From an uncultured Collinsella sp. (GTDB lineage: Bacteria; Actinomycetota; Coriobacteriia; Coriobacteriales; Coriobacteriaceae), in assembly GCA_900546775.1 (NCBI GenBank), contig UREM01000017.1, positions 1 to 44,304 on the forward strand: 44,304 bases of DNA. The letters run 5' to 3'. The first letter of the stretch is position 1, and every line of letters starts with the position of its first letter. Positions 10,310 through 18,625 of the stretch are shown here, piece after piece. Under the pieces are notes generated by a model. That model made no database searches, was not told the DNA's origin, and worked only from the letters and a program-made list of their open reading frames with translations. A program made the translations under genes and the position numbers.

Positions 10310-11908
10310 TTAGTTCTCCTCTGATCCAGAAACATCCGAATGGTGCTTGGCCATGAACTGCTGCTTGAAGTCGCCGATGACACGCAAGAGCTCAGCCTTG
10401 GTGTCATCATCGATCTTCTTGGCGCGAACCTTGTCGAGCAGCAAGCCAAAGCCATTGTCCATGTACTCGATGAGCTCGGCACGGAAAGGCAGCACGTCGG
10501 CGATCTCCAGGTCATCCAGGAAGCCCTCGTTGCCAGCGAACAGCGTAACGATCTGCTCGCCAACCTCAAACGGCTTGTAGCGCGGCTGCTTCAGGAGCTC
10601 GGTCATGCGAGCGCCATGGGTAAGCTGCTTCTGAGTAGCCTCGTCGAGGTCGGAGCCGAACTGCGTAAAGCCGGCGAGCTCCTGGTACGAAGCGAGGTCC
10701 AGACGGAGGTTGCCGGCGACCTGCTTCATGGCCTTGGTCTGCGCATCGCCACCGACGCGGGACACGGAGATGCCCACGTCGACTGCCGGGCGCTGACCCT
10801 GGAAGAAGAGCTCGGACTGCAGGTAGATCTGACCATCGGTAATGGAAATGACGTTGGTCGGAATGTAGGCCGAGACGTCGCCGTCCTGGGTCTCGATGAT
10901 CGGCAGTGCCGTCATGGAGCCGTAACCGTTCTTCTTGGACATCTTGACGGCACGCTCGAGCAGACGAGAGTGCAGGTAGAAGATGTCGCCAGGATAGGCC
11001 TCGCGTCCGGGCGGACGATGCAGCGTCAGCGACATCTGACGGTAGGCCACGGCCTGCTTGGACAGGTCGTCGTAGATGACGAGCACGTGGCCGCCGGGGT
11101 TGGTCTCGCTGGCGGGCTTGCCGTCCTCGCCGTTGTACATGAAGAACTCGCCGATAGCGGCACCGGCCATAGGCGCGATGTACTGCATAGGGGCGGAATC
11201 GGCAGCGGTGGCCGAAACGATGATGGTGTAGTCGAGCGCACCGTGCTGAGCGAGGGTCTCGCGGATGTTGGCAACCGTGGAGGCCTTCTGGCCGATGGCG
11301 ACATAGATGCAGACCATGCCCTTGCCGCGCTGGTTGAGGATAGCGTCGATGGCGATGGCGGTCTTACCGGTCTTACGGTCGCCGATAATGAGCTCACGCT
11401 GACCGCGGCCAATAGGCACCATGGAGTCGATAGCGAGCAGACCGGTCTGAACCGGCTCGCACACCGGGGTACGATCGATGACGCCGGGAGCCTTGAACTC
11501 GATGGGGCGACGGTGCGTGGCGACGATGTCGCCCAGGCCGTCGATGGGCTGGCCGAGCGGATTGACGACGCGGCCGAGCATGGCACGGCTCACGGGGATA
11601 TCCATAATGCGGCCAGTGGTGCGGCACTCGTCGCCTTCCTTGATGGAGTCGACGGCACCAAACAGAACGGCGCCGACCTCGTCACGGTCAAGGTTCTGGG
11701 CAAGGCCGAAGACGGTCTCACCGGTATCGGAGCTCTTGAACTCCAGAAGCTCGCCTGCCATGGCGCTCTTGAGGCCGGAGACGCGCGCGATGCCGTCGCC
11801 TACCTCGTCGACCGTTGAAACCTCATGCGTATCGACCGTCGCGGAGAGGCTCGTGAGCTGCTCCTGCAGTTTCTTGGCGATATCCTGGGCATTGAGGGTT
11901 TCGGACAT
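10310..11908 (-). CDS. atpA: F-type ATP synthase alpha subunit
   Basis: Regulatory nucleotide-binding subunit of F1, 532 residues. The P loop is [11 protein letters not shown], and VYVAIGQK and [19 protein letters not shown] are intact, as is the [17 protein letters not shown] stretch before the C-terminal helical domain. The tail is slightly longer than in E. coli and ends in a polar segment. The ATG overlaps the atpH stop by one base. Non-catalytic sites keep Gln in GQK, typical of alpha rather than beta. Confidence 0.97.
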   Translation of the reverse strand: MSETLNAQDIAKKLQEQLTSLSATVDTHEVSTVDEVGDGIARVSGLKSAMAGELLEFKSSDTGETVFGLAQNLDRDEVGAVLFGAVDSIKEGDECRTTGRIMDIPVSRAMLGRVVNPLGQPIDGLGDIVATHRRPIEFKAPGVIDRTPVCEPVQTGLLAIDSMVPIGRGQRELIIGDRKTGKTAIAIDAILNQRGKGMVCIYVAIGQKASTVANIRETLAQHGALDYTIIVSATAADSAPMQYIAPMAGAAIGEFFMYNGEDGKPASETNPGGHVLVIYDDLSKQAVAYRQMSLTLHRPPGREAYPGDIFYLHSRLLERAVKMSKKNGYGSMTALPIIETQDGDVSAYIPTNVISITDGQIYLQSELFFQGQRPAVDVGISVSRVGGDAQTKAMKQVAGNLRLDLASYQELAGFTQFGSDLDEATQKQLTHGARMTELLKQPRYKPFEVGEQIVTLFAGNEGFLDDLEIADVLPFRAELIEYMDNGFGLLLDKVRAKKIDDDTKAELLRVIGDFKQQFMAKHHSDVSGSEEN

Positions 11909-12384
11909 TAGGCTTCACCTCCGTACGAATTAGCAGAGTTTGCGAGGGTCTCCTGCGCGATGCGCAGCTGCGTCTTGACGGAAATGTCACGACGCTCGCC
12001 GCGGGCCTCGAGCACCAGGCCGCCCACGATAGACGGGTCGACCTGCTCGATAAGGAATACCTTGCGGCCGAAGTCCTGCTCGCATTTCTTAGTGATGGTT
12101 TGACGCAGCTCGTCGTCGAGCGGGATCGCCGTGGTGACGGTCACGCCCACTACATCCTCGTCTTCCTCGGCAACATACTTAAAGGCAGCTGCCACCTTGG
12201 GAAGAAGGTCGAGCTGGTCGCGCTTGGACATGGTGTCGAGCACGGCGATGATCTCGGGGCTGGCAGAAGCCAAGCGCTCGATCATCTCGAGGTCCTCGAA
12301 CACATGGTTCTCGGCCTTAGCGGCTTCCAGAAGGGAGCGCGCGTAGGTCTCGAGCACCTTGTCCTGATAGCGGCTAGTCGGCAT
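11908..12384 (-). CDS. atpH: F-type ATP synthase delta subunit
   Basis: Peripheral-stalk subunit linking b to the top of F1 (OSCP-like), 158 residues. The N-terminal helical bundle begins with [12 protein letters not shown], and the C-terminal domain carries [19 protein letters not shown], the most conserved delta signature. It overlaps the end of atpF by 11 bases and atpA by one. Length is at the short end of the family. Confidence 0.93.
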   Translation of the reverse strand: MPTSRYQDKVLETYARSLLEAAKAENHVFEDLEMIERLASASPEIIAVLDTMSKRDQLDLLPKVAAAFKYVAEEDEDVVGVTVTTAIPLDDELRQTITKKCEQDFGRKVFLIEQVDPSIVGGLVLEARGERRDISVKTQLRIAQETLANSANSYGGEA

Positions 12385-12976
12385 TCAGGCTACCTGCTTC
12401 CTGGATGTAGCGCTCGATGAGCTTCTTCTGCTCGGCATCGTCCTCGAGTGCCTCGCCCACGATCTTGGTGGCGACGGCAACGGACAGGTCGGCGATGGAG
12501 CTCGCGGCACCGGCGTAAATGGACTTGCGCTCGTCCTCGACGGTCGTATGGGCCTTGGCGATGATCTCCTCGGCCTCCTTGTGAGCAGCCTCGATGATAC
12601 GGGCGCGCTCGGACTCGGCGTCCTTACGGGCCTCGAGAACGATGTCGGCAGCCTGACGACGGGCGTCGGTGACGATCGAGTCGGACTCAGCGCGCTTGGC
12701 GATAGCCTCCTGCTTGGTCTTTTCGGCCTCGTCGAGGCTCTCCTCGATCTTCTTGCCGCGCTCCTCCATGGTTTTCATGATGCCCGGCAGGGCGACCTTG
12801 GCCAGCACGATCCAGATAATCAGGAAGGCGATAAGCGCCGGGATGAACTCCGCCATCTTAGGGATGAGGATGTCCGCACCGGCAGCGCCGTCCTCAGCGA
12901 ACGCGGAAACCGGCATGAGCAGCGCGGCCGCGGACGCGGAGAGTGCGATCGCGCTCTTCTGGGATGAAAGATTCAT
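12374..12976 (-). CDS. atpF: F-type ATP synthase b subunit with an N-terminal signal-like segment
   Basis: Membrane-anchored peripheral-stalk subunit, 200 residues. Residues 44-63 form the usual single membrane helix, followed by a long charged coiled coil (roughly 64-165) containing the typical RRQAADIVLEARKDAE. Unusually, residues 1-27 look like a cleavable signal peptide: a short basic start, a hydrophobic Ala/Leu core and an Ala-Phe-Ala cleavage motif before Glu-Asp-Gly. Standard b subunits start directly with the membrane helix. The ATG at 12976 has GGAG eight bases upstream, so the extension is probably translated. It starts 15 bases after atpE. Confidence 0.93.
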   Translation of the reverse strand: MNLSSQKSAIALSASAAALLMPVSAFAEDGAAGADILIPKMAEFIPALIAFLIIWIVLAKVALPGIMKTMEERGKKIEESLDEAEKTKQEAIAKRAESDSIVTDARRQAADIVLEARKDAESERARIIEAAHKEAEEIIAKAHTTVEDERKSIYAGAASSIADLSVAVATKIVGEALEDDAEQKKLIERYIQEAGSLNAD

Positions 12977-12991
12977 ACTTGACGCTCCGTG

Positions 12992-13186
12992 CTATTTAAC
13001 GATCAGCGCGACAACGAAGCCGATCAGAGCCAGAGCCTCGCCGAAGGCGGAGCCCATGATGAAGACGGTGAACACGCGGCCCTGGACCTCAGGCTGACGG
13101 GCCATAGCACCCGTAGCACCCAGAGCAGACAGGCCGATAGCAAGACCAGCGCCGATAACACCGAGACCGTAACCGATAACTCCCAC
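12992..13186 (-). CDS. atpE: F-type ATP synthase c subunit, H+ type, short
   Basis: Proteolipid of the rotor ring: two membrane helices joined by the polar ARQPEVQGR loop. The ion-carrying acid is the Glu in GSAFGEALAL of helix 2. No helix-1 Gln or Ser/Thr next to the Glu is seen, so the Na+-binding signature is missing and proton coupling is the better guess. Translation starts at GTG 13186 with a very strong AAAGGAGG five bases upstream. At 64 residues it is shorter than the usual 70-85, the loss being at the N-terminal end of helix 1. Confidence 0.94.
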   Translation of the reverse strand: MGVIGYGLGVIGAGLAIGLSALGATGAMARQPEVQGRVFTVFIMGSAFGEALALIGFVVALIVK

Positions 13187-13310
13187 GATTCCTCCTTTGT
13201 CGTGCGTGTCTTATTTCACGCAGGATAACCTTTTTTATAACTGCCGGGCTCCATGGGTACGGGCACCGGCGGTTTAACGAATTGCTTACCTTTAAGGCGC
13301 GAGCGGAAGG

Positions 13311-14114
13311 CTACTCCTCCTCCGCGACCTCCTCTGCCTCGGAGACATACACGGCGGTAAGGACCGTGAAGACGTAAGCCTGGATGGCGCCGACCACAAG
13401 CTCGATCGCATAGATCAGGATGAGGATGGCAAGCCAGGCTAGCGAAGGCAGGGCGCCAACGGCGTGGGCCGCGGAAACCTGCTGAAGCAGCGGCTGCATG
13501 AACATGCTCGCCATGATGGCGAACGAGCCCATGACCACGTGTCCTGCGAACATGTTGCAGAACAGACGGACGGCGAGCGTGATGAGGCGCAGGAAGGTCG
13601 AGAAAAGCTCGACGACCCACACAAGCACGTTCATCGGGAAGCTTACGCCCTGCGGGGCGAGGCTCTTGATGTAGCCGATCACGCCGTGAGCCTTGCATCC
13701 GTAGTAGATGAAGTACACGAAGGCGAAGATGGCGAGCGCGGCGGTGGAGCCGATTGCGCCGGTGCCGGGCTTCATTCCCGGAATCAGGCCGATCATGTTA
13801 TTGATCAGGATGAACAGGAAAAGCGAGCACAGGAACGGGAAGTGCTTCTTCCAGTTCTCACCCACGACGCCCTTGCCGATATCGTTCTCGACGTACTCGA
13901 TGATGTACTCGAAACCGTTGACGAAGAAGCCCTTGGGGACCAGGGTCTGCTTCTTCTTAAACACGGCCAGGACGATCAGGAGCACGATCGTGGAGACGAT
14001 CAGCCAAAACGAGTACTGCGTGATGCCGCAGCTCAGATCGCCCACGACAGGGGTGGAGCTGAACTCGCTGACCAGATGATTAATCTCATCAGGCAGCTTT
14101 TCAAAAATTTCCAC
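13311..14114 (-). CDS. atpB: F-type ATP synthase a subunit
   Basis: Stator membrane subunit that forms the two half-channels for protons. Length is 267 residues with five or six membrane segments. The essential Arg is in LAVRLFCNMFAGH, and the last helix contains AIELVVGAIQAYVFTVL with the conserved Gln. The start is GTG at 14114, preceded by AAAGG. It begins three bases after the atpI-like gene ends. A 124-base gap separates it from atpE; no gene is seen in the gap. Confidence 0.95.
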   Translation of the reverse strand: MEIFEKLPDEINHLVSEFSSTPVVGDLSCGITQYSFWLIVSTIVLLIVLAVFKKKQTLVPKGFFVNGFEYIIEYVENDIGKGVVGENWKKHFPFLCSLFLFILINNMIGLIPGMKPGTGAIGSTAALAIFAFVYFIYYGCKAHGVIGYIKSLAPQGVSFPMNVLVWVVELFSTFLRLITLAVRLFCNMFAGHVVMGSFAIMASMFMQPLLQQVSAAHAVGALPSLAWLAILILIYAIELVVGAIQAYVFTVLTAVYVSEAEEVAEEE

Positions 14115-14117
14115 GAC

Positions 14118-14429
14118 TTACCTTTCGACCTCATGAGGATCTCGCAGCGCCTTGACGACACGAACCGTGCAGGCAGCCATAAAGGCCACGAAGCCGATCG
14201 CCTCGCCCAGGAGGAACATGCGAAATGCCTCTCCGAACAACACAAACACAACCAAGGTAAAGACGAGCAGGGCGATTGCCGAGACCGCCAGACTCACCAT
14301 ACCCTTGAGCATGTCCGCATTCTGTTTATCGTCAAGAACCGGCTTGAGCGTAAAGACAAAGGGAAGGAAGGCAATTGCGCCCGCGATGGCGCCTGCAACG
14401 ATAGCGAGCAGATCGGCTATCTGAAACAC
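14118..14429 (-). CDS. AtpI-like membrane protein, first gene of the atp operon
   Basis: A 103-residue protein with three to four hydrophobic segments, placed where AtpI or similar assembly factors are encoded before atpB. Sequence similarity to AtpI is not evident by eye, so the name rests on position and topology. I set the start at GTG 14429 because GAGG lies six bases upstream and because a -35/-10 promoter pair lies at 14491-14518. A longer frame from TTG 14504 would begin inside that promoter and is unlikely. It may help c-ring assembly or Mg2+ supply, as proposed for AtpI/AtpZ; this is inference. Confidence 0.65.
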   Translation of the reverse strand: MFQIADLLAIVAGAIAGAIAFLPFVFTLKPVLDDKQNADMLKGMVSLAVSAIALLVFTLVVFVLFGEAFRMFLLGEAIGFVAFMAACTVRVVKALRDPHEVER

Positions 14430-14490
14430 TGGCGTCCTCACTTTCCTTTTTAACGCTTCACAGAACAGTTCCCGCCAAACATTGGTGACT

Positions 14491-14518
14491 ATTGTACGAG
14501 CCAATCGCTAAAGTACAA
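14491..14518 (-). promoter_or_regulatory. Promoter of the atp operon
   Basis: On the minus strand TTGTAC (14513-14518) and TACAAT (14491-14496) are separated by 16 bases, a good sigma-70-type pair. Transcription would begin near 14484, about 55 bases before the GTG start of the first operon gene. Confidence 0.65.
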
Positions 14519-14635
14519 CCGAAAAAGCATCGGTTAATACGCACCTGTTCGTTTTCTTAAGACCTTCTTTATGCCGCAGGTACGGTAATACGTTTTTCTC
14601 GAACCCTGCAGGGCAAAACGTCCGTTAACAGGAGT

Positions 14636-14672
14636 GCGCGCGGTCGCCTTTTGTTCGTCCGCGCGCACCGTT
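14636..14672 (-). terminator. GC-rich hairpin downstream of upp
   Basis: Perfect 10-bp arms (GTGCGCGCGG and its complement) around a 15-base loop, about 40-70 bases past the upp stop codon. No T tract follows, so it may be a 3' stabiliser or a weak terminator. The rest of 14519-14709 shows no gene. Confidence 0.4.
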
Positions 14673-14709
14673 TCTTCGTATTTGCAGCCGCGGCCGTTTA
14701 GCCCAGCGA

Positions 14710-15357
14710 CTAGAGCGTGCCGTAGATGCGGTCGCCGGCGTCGCCGAGGCCGGGAACGATGTAGGCAGCCTCGTTGAGATGGTCGTCGATGGCGCAGGTA
14801 TAGATATGTACATCGGGATCCTTCTCGGTCAGCGACTTGAGGCCCTCGGGGGCCGCGACGATGCACAGCATGCGGATGTCCTTGACACCGCGCCCGCGCA
14901 GGTAGCTGATGGCCATCTCGGCCGAACCGCCCGTGGCGAGCATGGGGTCGACGACCAGGCAGATGCGCTGGTCGATATCCTTGGGCATCTTGCAGTAATA
15001 CTCGTGCGGCTCGTGGGTGACCTCGTCGCGCTCCATGCCGATGTGGCCCACGCGAGCGGAGGGCACCAGGTCGAGGATGCCGTCGACCATGCCAAGGCCC
15101 GCACGCAGGATGGGCACGATGGCGAGTTTCTTGCCGGCGAGCTGCTTAAACGTTGCGGTGGTGATAGGGGTCTCGACCTCGACGTCTTCCATAGGCAGGT
15201 CGCGCATGGCCTCGTAGCCGTCAAAAAGCGCGAGTTCGCGCACGAGCTGACGGAACTGGTTGGTGCCGGTGTTTTTGTCGCGCAGGATCGACAGCTTGTG
15301 CTGGACGAGTGGGTGATCGACAAGCGTCACACGGGACGCATCGTAGGTGACGGTCAT
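14710..15357 (-). CDS. upp: Uracil phosphoribosyltransferase
   Basis: Pyrimidine salvage enzyme converting uracil and PRPP to UMP. Length is 215 residues from the ATG at 15357, which has AAAGGGG upstream; a longer frame to 15417 adds non-conserved sequence. The PRPP loop lies in [17 protein letters not shown], the N-terminal region has DHPLVQHKL, and the uracil-binding end has [12 protein letters not shown]. All match UPRTase. It follows glpK at 123 bases and precedes the atp operon. Confidence 0.96.
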   Translation of the reverse strand: MTVTYDASRVTLVDHPLVQHKLSILRDKNTGTNQFRQLVRELALFDGYEAMRDLPMEDVEVETPITTATFKQLAGKKLAIVPILRAGLGMVDGILDLVPSARVGHIGMERDEVTHEPHEYYCKMPKDIDQRICLVVDPMLATGGSAEMAISYLRGRGVKDIRMLCIVAAPEGLKSLTEKDPDVHIYTCAIDDHLNEAAYIVPGLGDAGDRIYGTL

Positions 15358-15480
15358 GGGTTGATTGCCCCTTTCGTTGCGGCCGCAAAACGGCCTTGCT
15401 GACAAGACGCGCAGCAATGTTGCCGCCGCACGCCATGCATTAGTTTAGCGGTTTGTTGTATCGAGCAGCCCATCGCAGCC

Positions 15481-17022
15481 CTACTGTGAGGTGCTGAGCG
15501 AGCGCCTGACTGCATCACGCCAGCCCGCAAGGTTTTGCTCGCGGCGCTCGGCGGACATGTGGGGAAGGAAGGTCCTAACGATCTGGGCATTTTGCTCCAG
15601 CTCTTCCAGGTCTTCCCAATAGCCGACGGCAAGACCCGCCAAGTACGCGGCACCGATTGCCGTGGTCTCCACCGTCTCGCATTGCAGCACGGGGATATCC
15701 AGCAGGTCGGCCTGGAATTGCATGATGAACTCGTTGCGCGAGGCACCGCCATCGACAGACAGGCGCTCAATCGAAAGCCCCACGTCCTGCTCCATGGCGC
15801 GCAGCACGTCGTAGCTCTGATATGCCATGGATTCGCAGGCGGCACGTACGATGGTCGCACGGCTCGAGGCGCCGGTCAGACCGCACACGATACCGCGAGC
15901 ATGCGGGTCCCACCAGGGAGCACCCAAACCCGCAAAGGCGGGAACGAAGTAGCAGCCCTCGTTGTCGCTAATCGAAGCGGCGAGTTGTGCCGACTCGCTC
16001 ACGCTCGAGATGATGCCCATGTTGTTGCGAAGCCAGTTCATCGTTGAGCCGGCGGCAAAAATAGAGCCCTCGAGCGCATAGCTGACTTTGCCGTCCGCAG
16101 CGATACCGATGGTGGAGACCAGGCCATTCTTGGATTCGACGATCTCGTCGCCGGTGTTCATGAGCATAAAGCAACCCGTGCCATAGGTGTTTTTGGTCTG
16201 GCCGGGACGGAAACAGCAGTGGCCGAACAGCGACGCCTGTTGGTCACCCGCCACGCCCATGATGGGCGGCATGTTGGTCATGATGTCGCTCGCGACGCGG
16301 CCGTAGTCGCCCGAGCTCCAGCGAACCTCGGGCATCATGGAACGTGGAACGTCAAAGAGTGCCAGCAGGTCGTCGTCCCAATCGAGCGTATGGATATTAA
16401 AGAGTGCCGTGCGGCTGGCATTGGTGTAGTCGGTGGCAAAGACCTGGCCGCCGGTGAGGTTGTAGATGAGCCAGGTGTCGATGGTGCCAAACATGAGGTC
16501 GCCCGCCGCCGCGCTTTCGCGTGCGCCGTCGACGTTGTCGAGAATCCACTGCACCTTGGAGGCCGAGAAATACGGGTCGAGCGTGAGTCCCGTGCGGGAG
16601 CGCACCAGCCCTTCTGCGCCCTGCTCGACAAGCTCGTCGATCAGAGGTGCGGTACGGCGGCACTGCCATACGATAGCGTTATAGATCGGCTGACCGCTCA
16701 CGCGATCCCAGACCACCGTGGTCTCGCGCTGGTTGGAGATGCCGATGGCGGCAATGCGGTCGGAGTGGATACCGCTCTTAAACTGGACTTCCATCATGAC
16801 GGCGATCTGGCTAGCAAGGACCGCCATGGGGTCTTGCTCCACCCAGCCGGGACGCGGAAAGCTGGTTTTGACGCTGCGACGTGCCTGCGCGACGATGCAG
16901 CCGTACTCGTCGACGATGGTCGCAAGTACCGAGGTGGTGCCGCAGTCGAGCGCCATGATGTAGGAACCGCCAAAGTCAAACGAGGCATCTTCCATGCCCA
17001 GGCTGCCCAGATTCAACGACAT
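15481..17022 (-). CDS. glpK: Glycerol kinase
   Basis: FGGY-family kinase making sn-glycerol 3-phosphate from glycerol and ATP. Length is 513 residues. Glycerol-contact motifs are present: ISNQRETTVVWD, the YNAIVWQCRRT segment, and VAGDQQASLFGH. The nucleotide region has KNTYGTGCFML, and the C-terminal helix motif is DGGASRNEFIMQFQAD. The N-terminal phosphate loop reads ALDCGTTS, with Cys where most glycerol kinases have Gln, and an extra ~20 residues precede it. No glpF or glpD is nearby. It starts 13 bases after tsaC ends, so both may be co-transcribed. Confidence 0.92.
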   Translation of the reverse strand: MSLNLGSLGMEDASFDFGGSYIMALDCGTTSVLATIVDEYGCIVAQARRSVKTSFPRPGWVEQDPMAVLASQIAVMMEVQFKSGIHSDRIAAIGISNQRETTVVWDRVSGQPIYNAIVWQCRRTAPLIDELVEQGAEGLVRSRTGLTLDPYFSASKVQWILDNVDGARESAAAGDLMFGTIDTWLIYNLTGGQVFATDYTNASRTALFNIHTLDWDDDLLALFDVPRSMMPEVRWSSGDYGRVASDIMTNMPPIMGVAGDQQASLFGHCCFRPGQTKNTYGTGCFMLMNTGDEIVESKNGLVSTIGIAADGKVSYALEGSIFAAGSTMNWLRNNMGIISSVSESAQLAASISDNEGCYFVPAFAGLGAPWWDPHARGIVCGLTGASSRATIVRAACESMAYQSYDVLRAMEQDVGLSIERLSVDGGASRNEFIMQFQADLLDIPVLQCETVETTAIGAAYLAGLAVGYWEDLEELEQNAQIVRTFLPHMSAERREQNLAGWRDAVRRSLSTSQ

Positions 17023-17035
17023 CGCTTAAACCTTT

Positions 17036-17779
17036 CTATTGCATCGGGTCGGACAGGACCCGTTCGATCTCTGATGCGGGAAGTGCGCCTTGGCGCAGGA
17101 TCTGGAGCTCGCCGTGCTGAAACGACACGATGGTCGAGGCGTCGCGACACGGGGTCTCACCGGCGTCGACGGCAACATCGACCCCCTCCAGGATGCGACC
17201 CTCCACCGTGATAAAACTTGCCGGCGCGGGCGCGCCATGCGTGTTGGCGCTGGTGCAGGCAAGGGGGCTGCCACAGGCGCGAATGAGCGCCTGCACCACG
17301 GGCGAGGCCGAAGCGCGAAGTGCCACCGTGTCGTCGGCAGCGCGCATAAAGGTCGGCACGCAGGGAGCTGCCTTGACCACGATAGTCAGGGCTCCCGGCC
17401 AGCATCGTCGCGCGAGTATGCGGGCATCTTCCGGGATATCCACGCCATAGCGGTCGAGTGCTTCGACGCCATCGACCAGCCAAGCGACGGTTTGCGTGAG
17501 TTCACGTTGCTTGAGAGTGAAGATACGGCGATAGCCGGTGCCGAGCGCAGGAACTGCGGCGCCATTGACGGCAGCCTGCGGATCGCGCGGCCACGATGGG
17601 AATTCGCTTGTATCTTGGGGCACGGCGTCCGAGAAGGCGTTGACTGCCACGGCGACACCGTAGACGGTCTCGGTCGGGATCAAAGCCAGGCCGCCGCGGC
17701 CGAGCACCTCGGCCGTGCGCTCGACGGCAAGCCGATGCGGCTCGCGCGTTCCCTCGTATACCCGATAGACCGTCTGCAT
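17036..17779 (-). CDS. tsaC: L-threonylcarbamoyladenylate synthase (Sua5/YciO/YrdC)
   Basis: Makes threonylcarbamoyl-AMP for the universal t6A37 modification of ANN-decoding tRNAs. Length is 247 residues. The YrdC fold motifs are IPTETVYGV (34-42), the Lys-x-Arg of FTLKQRE, and the CTSANTHGAP loop. Between the first two is an insertion of about 30 residues (about 54-83), rich in Pro and Ala, absent in typical family members. The Lys-x-Arg motif lacks the usual following Pro. The gene normally sits directly after prmC; here hicAB lies between them. The ribosome site AAGGGG is about 12 bases from the ATG. Confidence 0.88.
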   Translation of the reverse strand: MQTVYRVYEGTREPHRLAVERTAEVLGRGGLALIPTETVYGVAVAVNAFSDAVPQDTSEFPSWPRDPQAAVNGAAVPALGTGYRRIFTLKQRELTQTVAWLVDGVEALDRYGVDIPEDARILARRCWPGALTIVVKAAPCVPTFMRAADDTVALRASASPVVQALIRACGSPLACTSANTHGAPAPASFITVEGRILEGVDVAVDAGETPCRDASTIVSFQHGELQILRQGALPASEIERVLSDPMQ

Positions 17780-17913
17780 GTGTATGCCAGCCCCTTACGC
17801 TCTGGTGCAAGTTTGTTTACTGTGGGGCATTCTCGCACGAAACGTTCAACCTATTTGCCCAGAGCGCATGTTGGTTTGGTGAGCGGCTCTAGTAGTCGGT
17901 GAAAGTGAGGGGG

Positions 17914-18360
17914 TTATTGGACTGCGACGAACTTCTTTGGCCTGCCGGCGTGACGTTCTTGGGCGGCGTAACGCTCGATGCTGTCTATCGTTATCATCCG
18001 ACGGCCGTCGACGAGTTCAACATCGAGCTTTCCGGCTTTGACCAGCGCGGTAATCCGCGGAGCGGAGACTTTGAGGTCCAGCGCTGCGTCTTTAAATGTT
18101 CGGCACGCCGCTTCCCGAGCGTCCTCGTGGTCGATTTCGACTGAAAGGGCCACGACCTCGGCCGAGCGTTCGTACCCTGCCGGAGTCAAACCGTTGTTGA
18201 GGTCGTCGGCCAAAAACGCCATCAGTGCCTCGGTGGCATGGGCAATCGCTTCTTCGCGCGTATCGCCATCGGCAAAGGCGCCGGGAATCTGCGGGAAGCT
18301 AGCGCAGTAACCATCGTCTTCTTTTATGAGAACGCAGTCATAGGTAAATCGCTGCCTCAT
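17914..18360 (-). CDS. hicB: HicB-type antitoxin
   Basis: Antitoxin of a type II HicAB module, 148 residues. The N-terminal partial RNase-H-like domain has YDCVLIKEDDGYCASFPQ and the family stretch GDTREEAIAHATEAL. The C-terminal ~50 residues hold a helix-turn-helix-like segment (VSAPRITALVKAGKL) probably used for autoregulation. I set the start at 18360, where GGAGGC lies five bases upstream. It follows hicA with an 11-base gap. It is expected to neutralise HicA and repress the promoter upstream of hicA. Confidence 0.85.
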   Translation of the reverse strand: MRQRFTYDCVLIKEDDGYCASFPQIPGAFADGDTREEAIAHATEALMAFLADDLNNGLTPAGYERSAEVVALSVEIDHEDAREAACRTFKDAALDLKVSAPRITALVKAGKLDVELVDGRRMITIDSIERYAAQERHAGRPKKFVAVQ

Positions 18361-18371
18361 TTTGCCTCCAA

Positions 18372-18557
18372 CTACCATCCAGCTTGGCGACGAATACTTG
18401 CCCACGTGCCCTTCTTTGGTCGATCACCACCAGAGCCGCTCACGGTGACAACGCGGTCACCAGAAACATACTTAGCATGACTACCGACTTGCGCGACCTT
18501 CACGAATCCATCGTGCTTGAGTAGGGCAATGATTTCCCGAAAGGTAGGAGGTTGCAT
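18372..18557 (-). CDS. hicA: HicA-type mRNA interferase toxin
   Basis: Small toxin with a double-stranded RNA-binding-like fold that cleaves mRNA during translation. Length is 61 residues, typical. The catalytic His is in VGSHAKYVSG, which fits the family Gly-Ser-His-x-x-Tyr/Phe motif. The N-terminal helix IIALLKHDGF matches HicA. The ATG at 18557 has AGAGGT seven bases upstream. It is first in the hicA-hicB pair and lies just after the candidate operator-promoter at 18583-18611. Confidence 0.87.
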   Translation of the reverse strand: MQPPTFREIIALLKHDGFVKVAQVGSHAKYVSGDRVVTVSGSGGDRPKKGTWASIRRQAGW

Positions 18558-18582
18558 GGGCCGACCTCTTTCAGCCGTCCTA

Positions 18583-18611
18583 ATTATAAACTACTTTATA
18601 ATTTTTGCTAA
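18583..18611 (-). promoter_or_regulatory. hicAB promoter with palindromic operator
   Basis: On the minus strand TTAGCA (18606-18611), a 17-base spacer and TATAAT (18583-18588) form a good promoter. A perfect 8-bp dyad, ATTATAAA-CTAC-TTTATAAT (18583-18602), covers the -10 box and half the spacer. This is where a HicB repressor would bind. The site is AT-rich against a GC-rich background. Confidence 0.7.
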
Positions 18612-18625
18612 CCAGTTAATAAATA

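Noticed and set aside
14430..14504. Upstream extension of the atpI-like gene to TTG 14504
   Set aside because: It would start inside the -10 region of the atp promoter and lacks a ribosome site; GTG 14429 has one.
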